NCBI RefSeq assembly: GCF_029840925.1
Contig: NZ_JAOCDM010000008.1
Location: forward strand, 29,885-93,884
Origin: Pseudomonas sp. GD03858
GTDB lineage: Bacteria; Pseudomonadota; Gammaproteobacteria; Pseudomonadales; Pseudomonadaceae
Length of the DNA stretch: 64,000 nt
Direction: 5' to 3'
This document shows, in pieces, positions 8,901-16,359 of the stretch. The notes under the pieces were generated by a model. That model was not told where the DNA came from. It saw only the letters and a program-made list of their open reading frames with translations, and made no database searches. The translations under genes and the position numbers were made by a program. Position 1 is the stretch's first letter. The number at the start of each line of letters is the position of its first letter.

Positions 8901-9575
8901 ACGTTCATCCATCGATGTACGCATGTAGACACCGACTTTGCGGGTAGCGTAAGTGCCAAAGTCGTAGGTCGTGCCGTTCGGTGCCTGAGCGAGCAGGTTG
9001 CCTCCGGCGCAGGTGATTCTCCAGTTGCTCTTGGTGTAGGCGGTCTGGTTCGGGCCTGGGAAGATTTCTTCTTCCATGCCGTTGGGCAGCTGCAGGAGCG
9101 GTCGCTGGATATCCCGCCCGGTAGGGCTGTTGGCGTTGCACATCACATCCAGCTGCGCGGTGTCGTAGTAGTTCTGGAAATCATGGTCATGCGCATAGAT
9201 GCGCTCCGATATCCTTGGCGCGACGCTGATGCTCCAGCCTGGTCCCATGGCGGCCCAGCGCCAGGAGTTGTTGTGCGTGGCCACCAGCCCCGACGAGGCC
9301 GAGCGCATGTCGTACTGACGCCACACCTCCAGGTCGAGCCCGCCATTGCCGGAAATCGAAATATCCTTGTTGCGCAAGATCAGGTTGCCACTGCGCAGGT
9401 CCACCCGGTCTATCTGATCGCCAAAGTCGAGCGGGTTGTCCCGTCGAGGCTGATAGCCGCCGCTCTCTTCGTCAGCGAACGAGGCGGGTGAAGCTGGAAG
9501 CAGGCTGCAGACCAGCGAGATACAGGCAAGGCCGCAGCGGGCGCGCGCCGTGAAAAGGGGGAACTTCAAAGCCAT
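5925..9575 (-). CDS. Secreted YD-repeat (RHS) shell protein lacking core and toxin
   Basis: A 1216-residue protein with a Sec signal peptide (MALKFPLFTARARCGLACIS, cleavage after ASFA). The N-terminal region has DFGDQIDRVDLRSGNLILRN, then a long array of YD repeats such as YDAQGNLASKTLP, YDGLNRVTAM, YDALGRL-type and YDGNGNLLSV. The protein ends at EYFYLGDKRIAQRVTP, just where an intact RHS protein would run into the core segment that the next gene encodes. No PAAR, VgrG or Tc-type domain was seen, so export is probably Sec-dependent and not through a type VI system. The start at 9575 is chosen for its GGAAG element; upstream ATGs at 9596 and 9677 are possible. Expected role: a hollow shell that encloses a toxin. 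Confidence 0.85.
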   Translation of the reverse strand: MALKFPLFTARARCGLACISLVCSLLPASPASFADEESGGYQPRRDNPLDFGDQIDRVDLRSGNLILRNKDISISGNGGLDLEVWRQYDMRSASSGLVATHNNSWRWAAMGPGWSISVAPRISERIYAHDHDFQNYYDTAQLDVMCNANSPTGRDIQRPLLQLPNGMEEEIFPGPNQTAYTKSNWRITCAGGNLLAQAPNGTTYDFGTYATRKVGVYMRTSMDERYEADPMTYGKELPLEIYFLARSARDTSGNTLTYAYQQFGPAIPPWGYPSGPSRASFVYLDPGPIEATVERSAFVLSSVTASDGRQLTFSYDPNTRKLLSILDGTGRKWSYAYQGADNYNSRSLVSVTLPTGEQWSYAYAPGAWQDETFAVRRGSMVSAQPRKLIKMTLPTGGSVSYTYGSFQYMGQINLQQGERITSRTLSTGQKWTYAFTRGQRTYDTTQVDAPDGKYVYQFMGPAFLDLTERGMPSAYQNNAWQIGQLMSVTDPQGNQESYTYDKRELSPYEVWVVDVGRTFDAKSWAPLTTSRTYTRDGATYKTVYSAFDAYGNPGTRTETGPNGGSRTTTLTWHNDPARWIIGLPKDETSPGLAITRSYDANGKLLNMTRNGVPVSYTYDAQGNLASKTLPGNRVHGYANYKRGIAQHETQPEGVVIARVVDDAGNVTAYTDGEQHTTRYAYDGLNRVTAMTPPLGTAQTTAYTATSKTASRGALVETTQYDPFGRVASTTLGGITTRYEYDAMGRRSFVSAPNAATGTRYQYDPLGRLTRVTHADNSFQAIAYGPGSRSVTDERGQTTTYTYRAYGDPNQPQLMAIAAPEPSASVTLARDGADRLTAVTQGGKTRTYGYNANGYLTSVTQPETGTTTYGRDIAGNLTSRQVGASAVSTFAYDGQNRQVTALYPSDGHSIRNTYDRTGKLLASVSPSGNHSMTYDAAGNLASETVALDSQVFTARYAYNGNDQLSSITYPHSARVVSYSPDVLGRPTTVSGYVNNVSYWPSGMVRQITYANGTQSSYEQNARLWPASFSTAKTGVATYLNSAYGYDGNGNLLSVSDSVDGAFNRTLGYDAINRLTSVAGFWGAGSIAYDGGGNLLRQTLGGATLDYAYDAQNRLAAVSGLRAASLGYDAYGNVASSAGNSYRYNDVPNLVCINCATPASKVEYQYDGLNQRSSVTRAGRKVYEMHDRDGRQLIELDGGTLTEYFYLGDKRIAQRVTP

Positions 9576-9997
9576 CCAGTGCTTCTTCCATCTCATTGAT
9601 TGAGTCCATGGCACAGCGTCAGCTATCGCACCGAACTGGGGGAGGACGAGTGCGGTGGGTCTGTGCTGAGCAGTCACGCCATGGCAGCGAGGGTGTGGTT
9701 GGTCGACCAGGTATCTGGGGCAGCGGCCTCAACCACGGTTGCCTGGAGGCCAGGCTGTCGTCGGGCGCGCATTGCAGGGCAGGCGAGCGGGCGCCTGGGG
9801 AGACGGAATTTTGCTGTCCATATCTGTCGATCATCCATGAAACCACTGAAGTAGAGCCTTCAGCAGCGTAATGCGAATGCTAACACTTTGCATCTTTCAA
9901 TGCATAGAGGGCGTCACAGGCGCTGCGCGGGCGCGCAGCGGATCTGGAACGGGACGAGCCCCGCCGGCAAAAGGGGCCGTGAGGGATGGAACGCCGA
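9576..9997. other. Long intergenic region upstream of the RHS gene
   Basis: About 420 bases without a convincing gene. It must hold the promoter of the RHS genes, but no clear sigma-70 site was found. A GC-rich inverted repeat at about 9920-9940 (GGCGCTGCGC / GCGCGCAGCG) lies just past the stop of the following minus-strand gene and may help end its transcript. Confidence 0.5.
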
Positions 9998-10639
9998 CTA
10001 TTTGCCCAGCTTGCGCAGTTCGTCCGACTCGACGACGCGAATGCCATCTTCTTCTTCCAGCGCCAGGCGCCACAGGGCCCGGGCCAGGGTGCAGGCTTCG
10101 ATGCCGCGATACTTGCCAGGTATCAGGCGAGCGAAGGGCGCCGCCATGCGCTCGCCCAGGCGTGGCTCGAGGCGCTCGCCCAGCAGCAACGAAGGCCGGA
10201 CGATGGTCAATTGTGGCCAGTCCTGCTGCTTGAGCGCCTCTTCCATCTCGCCCTTGACCCGGTTGTAGAAGATCGTCGACTTCGCATCGGCGCCCAGCGC
10301 GCTGATCACCAGCAGGTGGCGCGCGCCCATCTCGCGGGCGCGCTTGCTGAAGGCCACGACCATGTCCAGGTCGACGGCCCGGAAGGCGTTTTCCGAGCCC
10401 GCCTGCTTGAGCGTCGTGCCCAGGCAACAGAAGGCGATATCGACGCGACCGGCCAGTTGTGGGAGAAACACGGCCGGGTCGCCCACCGGGTTTTCCAGGT
10501 GCGGGTGTTCGGCGAGGGGGCGGCGGGTCGGGGCCAGCACGCGGCTGATGGTGGGCTCGTTGAGCAGGCGGTCGAGCAGGTGTTCACCTGTCAGACCCGT
10601 GGCACCGGCAAGCAGGACATGTTGAGGCGTCAGATACAT
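9998..10639 (-). CDS. NAD(P)-binding atypical SDR protein (HTATIP2-like)
   Basis: A 213-residue Rossmann-fold protein. The N-terminal dinucleotide-binding motif is [18 protein letters not shown], followed by a [11 protein letters not shown] segment and [12 protein letters not shown], and an [13 protein letters not shown] segment carrying the YxxxK-like lysine. These features are those of atypical short-chain dehydrogenases of the NmrA/HTATIP2 group, which often act as NAD(P)H sensors or reductases with unknown substrates. The start is ATG 10639. It is separated by 27 bases from the MORN-peptidase gene upstream on the same strand, so both may be cotranscribed. The substrate cannot be predicted. 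Confidence 0.8.
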   Translation of the reverse strand: MYLTPQHVLLAGATGLTGEHLLDRLLNEPTISRVLAPTRRPLAEHPHLENPVGDPAVFLPQLAGRVDIAFCCLGTTLKQAGSENAFRAVDLDMVVAFSKRAREMGARHLLVISALGADAKSTIFYNRVKGEMEEALKQQDWPQLTIVRPSLLLGERLEPRLGERMAAPFARLIPGKYRGIEACTLARALWRLALEEEDGIRVVESDELRKLGK

Positions 10640-10666
10640 GATGTCTCTCCCTCGTTACTACACAGC

Positions 10667-12400
10667 TTAGTGGGCGCCAGGTGTTTTCGCCTGTTCCCCC
10701 GAGGCTGGCTGGGCTTCATTGCGCAGGGCTTGTTCGGCCTGTTGGCGGCGCAGGCGCTGCCAGTGGCTGATCACTGCCGGCGGCGCCCAGAGCTGCGGCT
10801 CCGAGGCTTCGAAACCTTCCCTTCGTTCCCTTTCGGCAACGCTTTGGCGCGCCAGTTCAAACGCCTGTTTCAAGTCGTCGGTCTGGTTCAGCGCCTGGGC
10901 GAACAGGGCGTCGCCGAAGTAGGTGAAGTCGGCCTCTTCCGAGCAGCCGAACGAGACCCGGTCTGGGCGTGCGGCGGTCATGACCAGGGTACGGTCATCC
11001 TTGAGCGGGGCGATATAGCCCCCGGAATAGCACGCAGAGATGACGATCACCTTGTCGCGGTCCTTCAGCGGCGCCAGGGCGCTGGCCAGTGCGTCGGCGG
11101 ACAGGTCGGCCAGCTGCAGGCGCGGTTGGTCGAGCACCAGCTGGTGGTCCTGGCTGCCATGGCTGGTGAGGTAGATGAACACCAGATCCTCGGGACCGCT
11201 GCGCTCGGCCAGGATGCGTGCGGCGCGGGCGAGGTTCTCGCGGGTGGCCATGGGGCGGTCGACCATGTGGTCGCGGTGATTGACCAGGGTCACCTGGCCG
11301 TGAGCGCCAAAGCGCACCTTGAGCATGTTGCTGACATAGTCGGCCTCGCGCAGGAACACGCTCTGCTGGCCATCGCCGGCCACCACCAGGCTGTACAGCT
11401 GCACCGGTGGGGTCGAGCGAGGCACCTTGGCCAGGGCCTGGTCCAGTAGCTGGCCCTGATTGAGCAAGGCCAGCTCCAGTGGATCGGGGAGCCACTTGCC
11501 CTTGGCATCGCGCACACGCACACCGTTGACCCAGGTGCCGCTCTCGACCCGGCCATCCGGGTGAGTCAAGCGGCCCTGGCCATGGTAGGCGTCATCGGCG
11601 AAACCGCCGACGTACTGGCTGCCGTCGGCCAGTTGCAAGGTGCCTGGCCCGGCGAAGCGCCAGTCGCGGAAACCGCCCTTGTAGCGGCTGCCATCGCTGC
11701 CCAGCAGCTCACCCTGGCCGCTCAGCGAGCCGTCCTTGAAATCGCCGATCCACACATCGCCGTCGGCATTCTCGTAGCGGCCCCGGCCTTCCAGGTGGTT
11801 GTCCTTGAATTCGCCGATGTACTGTTCGCCGTCGACACTGTCATAGGTGCCGGCACCTTGCAGCTGGCCGTCGCTGAAGTGGCCGCTGAACTGGTTGCCG
11901 CTGGCGTCGCTGCGCACGCCGGCGCCATTGGGCTTGCCCTTGGCGAACAGGCCCTGGTAGCGGCTGCCGTCGGCCAGTTCGAGCTGGCCCGCGCCATCGT
12001 ACTGGTCGTCCTTGAACTGGCCACTGTAGGTCTGGTCGTTCTGCTTGAGCGTGCCTTCGCCGTCGCGTCGGCCATGCTTGAAGGTACCCGCGTAGTGGCT
12101 ACCGGGCGTGCTCAGCTCGCCCAGCCCCTGGAACAGGCCTTCGCTGAACTGGCCGCGATAGACCTCGCCATTGCTGCCGTGCCATTCCCCCTGGCCATGC
12201 CACTGGCCGTCCTTGAAGGTGCCGGCGTACCAGCTGCCGTTGGGGTAGTCGATGCGCCCTTCGCCCTGCAGCAGGCCATCGACCACCTGGCCGCGGTAGC
12301 GACCGCCGTCGGGCAGGCGTGCGTCCGGCGGCGAGAGAGGCTCGCCTTCGCCACAGGCGGCGAGCAGCAGGATCAAGGTCAGGGGCAGCAGTGGGCGCAT
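10667..12400 (-). CDS. MORN-repeat lipoprotein with C-terminal C13 (caspase-like) peptidase
   Basis: A 577-residue envelope protein. The signal peptide ends in lipobox LLAAC (Cys16). Residues about 28-280 hold eleven full MORN repeats of the form YxGxFxxGxxxGxG (for example WYAGTFKDGQWHGQG) and one partial copy. The C-terminal third is a C13 legumain-like peptidase: the catalytic His is in YLTSHGS near residue 413 and the Cys in VISACYSGG near residue 456. C13 bacterial members are mostly uncharacterised. MORN repeats usually bind membranes or proteins. The start is placed at 12400 because it gives the complete lipobox; longer frames to 12655 read through a REP pair. The combination suggests a surface- or periplasm-anchored protease. 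Confidence 0.85.
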   Translation of the reverse strand: MRPLLPLTLILLLAACGEGEPLSPPDARLPDGGRYRGQVVDGLLQGEGRIDYPNGSWYAGTFKDGQWHGQGEWHGSNGEVYRGQFSEGLFQGLGELSTPGSHYAGTFKHGRRDGEGTLKQNDQTYSGQFKDDQYDGAGQLELADGSRYQGLFAKGKPNGAGVRSDASGNQFSGHFSDGQLQGAGTYDSVDGEQYIGEFKDNHLEGRGRYENADGDVWIGDFKDGSLSGQGELLGSDGSRYKGGFRDWRFAGPGTLQLADGSQYVGGFADDAYHGQGRLTHPDGRVESGTWVNGVRVRDAKGKWLPDPLELALLNQGQLLDQALAKVPRSTPPVQLYSLVVAGDGQQSVFLREADYVSNMLKVRFGAHGQVTLVNHRDHMVDRPMATRENLARAARILAERSGPEDLVFIYLTSHGSQDHQLVLDQPRLQLADLSADALASALAPLKDRDKVIVISACYSGGYIAPLKDDRTLVMTAARPDRVSFGCSEEADFTYFGDALFAQALNQTDDLKQAFELARQSVAERERREGFEASEPQLWAPPAVISHWQRLRRQQAEQALRNEAQPASGEQAKTPGAH

Positions 12401-12470
12401 GGCGGAGTCCGGGCGAAGGATGCGCCGAGTATGCCGCAGAATGCCGAGGTGCGTGAATGAGGGGCATCCT

Positions 12471-12540
12471 TGGGAGTGGGTTTGCCCGCGAATCGGGCGC
12501 TGAATCTTCCATCGCATTCGCGGGTAAACCCGCTCCCACA
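12471..12540. repeat. REP inverted pair
   Basis: Two facing half-sites, TGGGAGTGGGTTTGCCCGCG at 12471 and TTCGCGGGTAAACCCGCTCC ending at 12540. They lie between the MaoC gene and the MORN-peptidase gene. Confidence 0.9.
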
Positions 12541-12564
12541 GGATTCGAGCCGGTATGCGACTGC

Positions 12565-13020
12565 TCAGACGAAGCAGAGGGAGAGCGGTTCGGCGATGTA
12601 GGCTGGTTTCTCTTCGCCTTCGATTTCCAGCGTCACGCTGGCCTTGAGCAACCACTGCCCTGGTTTCTTCTCGGTCACCTCACCCAGGTCCACCTTCAGG
12701 CGCACCCTGCTGTCGACCTTCACCGGCTGGATGAAACGCACGCTGTCCAGGCCATAGTTGACCACCATCTTCAGCCCTTCGGGCAGCACGAGGATGTCTT
12801 CCATCAGCTTGGGGATCAGCGACAGGGTGAGAAAGCCATGGGCGATGGTGGTGCCGAACGGCGTCTTCTTCGCTTTCTCGGGGTCGACATGGATGAACTG
12901 GAAATCACCGGTGGCCTCGGCGAACAGGTTGATGCGTTGCTGATCGATCTTCAGCCAGTCGGAACGTCCCAGTTCCTTTCCAACGTACTGCGAAAGCTCT
13001 GTAACCGGTACATAGGGCAT
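12565..13020 (-). CDS. MaoC-like hot-dog dehydratase
   Basis: A 151-residue single hot-dog domain protein of the MaoC/NodN type, related to (R)-specific enoyl-CoA hydratases. The hydratase signature is visible as FAEATGDFQFIHVDPEKA, with catalytic Asp and His, followed by TPFGTTIAHGFLTLSLIPKL. The start is ATG 13020 with GGAGAG upstream; the open frame to 13086 has no better site. Substrate is probably an acyl-CoA, but chain length and pathway are unknown. It is divergent from lrgA. Confidence 0.9.
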   Translation of the reverse strand: MPYVPVTELSQYVGKELGRSDWLKIDQQRINLFAEATGDFQFIHVDPEKAKKTPFGTTIAHGFLTLSLIPKLMEDILVLPEGLKMVVNYGLDSVRFIQPVKVDSRVRLKVDLGEVTEKKPGQWLLKASVTLEIEGEEKPAYIAEPLSLCFV

Positions 13021-13137
13021 CGCGACTCTCCAGGTTGTCATTTGGTACGAAGGTGCAAGATCAGCACGGCCAATCGTTTCAGTCAAGTTGCCCGCTTTTC
13101 GCCGAATATCGCCTTATAGACAGTTGCTTAGCGTGCT

Positions 13138-13143
13138 TATAAT
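13138..13143 (+). promoter_or_regulatory. -10 element upstream of lrgA
   Basis: A perfect TATAAT 28 bases before the lrgA start codon. The corresponding -35 position holds only a weak match (TTATAG). The gene has a good GGAGG ribosome binding site at 13160-13164. Confidence 0.5.
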
Positions 13144-13170
13144 GGCCGCCATGCTCTGAGGGAGGTCTTT

Positions 13171-13533
13171 ATGCTGCTGCGTGGTTTGACCTGGCTGGTG
13201 CTGTTCCAATTGCTGGGAACGGCGATCAACCACCTGTTCCTGCACATCCTGCCTGGGCCGATCATCGGCTTGTTGCTGCTGATGGCCTTCCTGATGATCC
13301 GTGGCGAGGTCGGCAAGCCGCTCAACGAAGCCGCCGGCAGCCTGCTGCGCTACCTGCCGTTGCTGCTGGTGCCACCGGCCGTTGGGGTGATGGTCTATGC
13401 CAAGGATATCGCCGCGGACTTCTGGGCCATCGTCGGCGCCTTGCTGATCTCGTGCCTGGCCACCCTGGTGTTCGTCGGTGTGCTGATGCAAAAACTCATG
13501 CATCGCCAGAGCAAGCGCGAGGAGCGGCCATGA
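13171..13533 (+). CDS. lrgA: CidA/LrgA family membrane protein
   Basis: A 120-residue inner-membrane protein with four predicted helices and the family segment LPGPIIGLLLLMAFL followed by LPLLLVPPAVGVM. CidA/LrgA proteins are holin-like; they have been linked to murein hydrolase control and to export of small metabolites such as pyruvate. The start is ATG 13171. The stop overlaps the start of the lrgB gene (ATGA), which fixes the pair as one translational unit. Which of the two roles applies here cannot be told from sequence. Confidence 0.9.
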   Translation: MLLRGLTWLVLFQLLGTAINHLFLHILPGPIIGLLLLMAFLMIRGEVGKPLNEAAGSLLRYLPLLLVPPAVGVMVYAKDIAADFWAIVGALLISCLATLVFVGVLMQKLMHRQSKREERP

Positions 13534-14246
13534 TCCTTGACTGGCACGGCGCCCTGGAGGCGGTCATTCATCACCCGCTGTTCGGCATCGGTGTCACCCT
13601 GGCCGCCTACCAGCTGGTGCTGGCCGCCTTCGAAAAGACCCGCTGGATCTTCCTGCAGCCGGTGCTGGTGTCGATGCTGCTGGTGATCGGCATCCTGCTG
13701 CTCTGCGGCATCGACTACGCCGAATACCGCAAGAGCACCGAGATCATGAACATCCTCCTGGGGCCGGCCACCGTGGCCCTGGCGGTGCCGTTGTATCTGA
13801 ACCTGCGGCGCATCCGCCAACTGTTCTGGCCGACATTTACTACGCTGGTAGTCGGAGGCCTGTTCGCCACCGTGGCATGCCTGGCGCTAGGCTGGTGGTT
13901 CGGTGCCGAGCGGATGATCCTGATGACCATGGCGCCGAAATCGGTCACCTCACCGATTGCCATGTTGGTGGCCGAGCAGATTGGCGGCGTGGCGGCGCTG
14001 GCGGCGGTGTTCGTGCTGATCACCGGGGTGATCGGCGCGATCTTCGGCCCGGCGTTGCTGACCCGCTGTGGTGTGCTGAGCCCCGAGGCTCGGGGCATGT
14101 CGCTGGGGGTGACCGCCCATGCGGTGGGTACCTCGGTGGCCTTGCAGGAAAGTGACGAATGCGGCGCCTTCGCCGCGCTGGCGATGAGCCTGATGGGGGT
14201 GGCCACGGCGGTGTTCCTGCCGTTGGCGGTCAGCCTGGTGGCTTGA
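13530..14246 (+). CDS. lrgB: CidB/LrgB family membrane protein
   Basis: A 238-residue inner-membrane protein with about seven helices. The LrgB core is seen as LLGPATVALAVPLYL, MAPKSVTSPIAM and GVTAHAVGTSVAL. It works with the preceding LrgA-type protein. The ATG at 13530 overlaps the lrgA stop. The next gene begins nine bases after its stop, so the LON-domain gene may be part of the operon. Confidence 0.92.
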   Translation: MILDWHGALEAVIHHPLFGIGVTLAAYQLVLAAFEKTRWIFLQPVLVSMLLVIGILLLCGIDYAEYRKSTEIMNILLGPATVALAVPLYLNLRRIRQLFWPTFTTLVVGGLFATVACLALGWWFGAERMILMTMAPKSVTSPIAMLVAEQIGGVAALAAVFVLITGVIGAIFGPALLTRCGVLSPEARGMSLGVTAHAVGTSVALQESDECGAFAALAMSLMGVATAVFLPLAVSLVA

Positions 14247-14255
14247 GGATTCGAT

Positions 14256-14846
14256 ATGACGCTACCGCTGTTTCCTCTCAATACCGTGCTGTTCCCCGGG
14301 TGTCTGCTCGACTTGCAGATCTTCGAGGCGCGCTACCTGGACATGATCGGCCGCTGCATGAAGCAAGGCGAAGGCTTTGGCGTGGTGTGCATCCTCGAAG
14401 GCGAGCAGGTGGGCAAGGCGCCACCGATGGTGGCTTCGGTGGGCTGCGAGGCGCTGATCCGCGATTTCGTGCAGCAGGACAACGGCCTGCTGGGTATTCG
14501 TGTCGAAGGCGTGCGGCGGTTTCGCGTCGAGCAGACCGAGGTGCGCAAGGACCAGCTGATGGTCGGCGAGGTGCAGTGGCTGCCGGAGTTGGCGGACAGC
14601 CCGTTGGTGGAGCAGGACGATGACTTGCTGGCATTGCTGCTGGCCCTTGGCGAGCACCCGATGGTCGAGGCGCTGGACATGCCCCGCGACGTGGACGGGC
14701 GGCAGTCGTTGGGCAACCAGCTGGCGTACCTGCTGCCGTTCATGGAAGAGGACAAGCTCGATCTGTTGGCCATCGATTCGCCACAGCTGAGATTGCAAGC
14801 GATCCAGGCACTGCTGGAGCGCATCCAGGGCGAGTTGTTCGCCTGA
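14256..14846 (+). CDS. LON peptidase substrate-binding (N-terminal) domain protein
   Basis: A 196-residue protein that consists of the LON N-terminal domain alone, without ATPase or protease parts. It starts LPLFPLNTVLFPGCLLDLQI, has FEARYLDMIGRC and GFGVVCILEGE, all typical of the family. Stand-alone members are thought to bind protein substrates; in Pseudomonas no exact role is known. It follows lrgB closely and is followed by a REP pair. Confidence 0.9.
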   Translation: MTLPLFPLNTVLFPGCLLDLQIFEARYLDMIGRCMKQGEGFGVVCILEGEQVGKAPPMVASVGCEALIRDFVQQDNGLLGIRVEGVRRFRVEQTEVRKDQLMVGEVQWLPELADSPLVEQDDDLLALLLALGEHPMVEALDMPRDVDGRQSLGNQLAYLLPFMEEDKLDLLAIDSPQLRLQAIQALLERIQGELFA

Positions 14847-14881
14847 TCAGGCTCGCTCCCCCCAGCGGCCCATGCGATCCC

Positions 14882-15010
14882 TGTAGGAGCGGCCTTGTGT
14901 CGCGAAAGGGCCGCAAAGCGGCCCCGACAATATCAGCTTGATGCGCAGATCTGGGGGCGCTTCGCACCCCTTTCCGACCGGTCCGACGCCTCGGCAAGGC
15001 CGCTCCTACA
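14882..15010. repeat. REP inverted pair of the GGAGCGGCCTTG type
   Basis: One copy at 14882-14924 (TGTAGGAGCGGCCTTGTGTC) and a diverged inverted copy ending at 15010 (AAGGCCGCTCCTACA). It sits between two convergent genes. Confidence 0.9.
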
Positions 15011-15039
15011 GGGATTCGCGGTGCTGCAAAATGGCCGTA

Positions 15040-16356
15040 TCAATACTGATACCGCAACAACGCCTTGGGCAGCGCATGCAGGGCAAAGAACGCCAGCAGC
15101 GCGATGCACGCCGGCAGCACCAGCCACCACACCCGCTGTGGCAGCGCCACCAGCGGCTGGCGGTGTTGCACCAGGGTCAGGCTCAGTGCGCACACGCAGC
15201 AGGCCAGCAGCGCCCCGGCGAGGATATCGGTCGGCCAGTGCACGCCCAGGTACACCCGCGACAGGGCGATCGCCAGTGCCGGCAGGCAGCCGAGCAGTAC
15301 CCAGGTCAGGCGCATGCGTGGCGGCTGGCCGCGCCCGGCGAGCACCGCCAGTACCAGGAAGAAGGCGAACGACGCCGAGCTATGGCCGCTGGGCATGCTG
15401 TAGCTGGTCAGCGGGTCGGCCAGCACTTCGGGGCGGGCGCGGGCGAACAGCCATTTCAGCGAGCCGTTGGCCAGCGCCGTGCCGATCAGTGCCGCGCCGG
15501 CGAACAAGGCATGGCGCCATTGCCGGGCCAGCAGCAGGAGCCCGGTCAGCAGGCCGCCCAGGAAGAACTGGGTGCGGAAGTCGCCCAGCCGGGTGACCAG
15601 CACCACGGCGCCGTCGATGGCCTGACTGCGATGTTCCTGTACCAGCGTCATCAGGCCCTGGTCGAACTCGCTCAGGTAAGGCCAGCCCAGGAACAGTGCC
15701 GCCAGCGCCACGCCACTGAGCGCGGCGATCAGACGGGTGCCATGGCGCTGGTCGCGCATGCTGCTGCTCAGGCTCAGCCCGATCAGCACGGCCAGGGTGC
15801 CGGCGACGATCCCGGCATCCAGCCAGAAGCCTTCCGGCAGCGGCAGGCGCATGGCCGCGCCGGTGGCCCAGCCGGGCAGCAGGTAGGCCACCGACCAGCC
15901 GGCGCCGGCCACCAGGCTCACGGCGATGAAGCGCGGCAGCGGCATGTCGAACATGCCGGCGACCATCGGCAGCATCGGCCGCAGCGGGCCGATGAAGCGG
16001 CCGACCAGCAGGCTGGCGATGCCGTAGCGCTGGAAGTACGCCTCGGCGCTGCCGATCCACTGCGGATGACTGCGCAGCAGCGGCAGGCGCCGGATGTTCT
16101 GGTGGAAGTACTTGCCGATGCCGTAGGAGATCGCGTCCCCGAGCATGCCGCCGAAGAAACCCAGCAACAGGGTTTCGCCCAGGCTGAAGGCTCCGCTGCC
16201 GGCCAGCACGGCGACGGCGAACAGCAGTACGGTACCGGGCACGATGATGCCGGCGATGGCCAGGCATTCCACGCAGGCCACCACGAAGATCGCCAGGCCC
16301 AGCCATTGTGGATTGGCGCCAAGCCAGGCAGTCAGGCTGTCGAGCCATTCACCCAT
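15040..16356 (-). CDS. DedA (VTT) - PAP2 phosphatase fusion membrane protein
   Basis: A 438-residue polytopic inner-membrane protein with two domains. Residues 20-190 are a DedA/VTT domain (GIIVPGTVLLF, FFGGMLGDAISYGIGKYF, GRFIGPLRPMLPMVAG). Residues about 240-420 are a PAP2 lipid phosphatase with KWLFARARPE, SMPSGHSSASF and SRVYLGVHWPTD, which hold the three phosphatase motifs including both catalytic His residues. DedA proteins move undecaprenyl phosphate or other lipids across membranes, and PAP2 enzymes remove phosphate from isoprenoid or glycerolipid phosphates. A role in lipid-carrier recycling is therefore a reasonable inference. It is three bases downstream of the glycosylase gene. 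Confidence 0.9.
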   Translation of the reverse strand: MGEWLDSLTAWLGANPQWLGLAIFVVACVECLAIAGIIVPGTVLLFAVAVLAGSGAFSLGETLLLGFFGGMLGDAISYGIGKYFHQNIRRLPLLRSHPQWIGSAEAYFQRYGIASLLVGRFIGPLRPMLPMVAGMFDMPLPRFIAVSLVAGAGWSVAYLLPGWATGAAMRLPLPEGFWLDAGIVAGTLAVLIGLSLSSSMRDQRHGTRLIAALSGVALAALFLGWPYLSEFDQGLMTLVQEHRSQAIDGAVVLVTRLGDFRTQFFLGGLLTGLLLLARQWRHALFAGAALIGTALANGSLKWLFARARPEVLADPLTSYSMPSGHSSASFAFFLVLAVLAGRGQPPRMRLTWVLLGCLPALAIALSRVYLGVHWPTDILAGALLACCVCALSLTLVQHRQPLVALPQRVWWLVLPACIALLAFFALHALPKALLRYQY

Positions 16357-16359
16357 GGT

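Noticed and set aside
9868..9890. Fur-box-like sequence GCGAATGCTAACACTTTGC upstream of the RHS gene
   Set aside because: Too few matches to the symmetric GATAATGATAATCATTATC consensus, and no iron-related gene nearby.
12401..12655. N-terminal extension of the MORN-peptidase gene
   Set aside because: It would translate a REP pair and place the signal peptide 85 residues inside the protein. The start at 12400 gives a proper lipobox.
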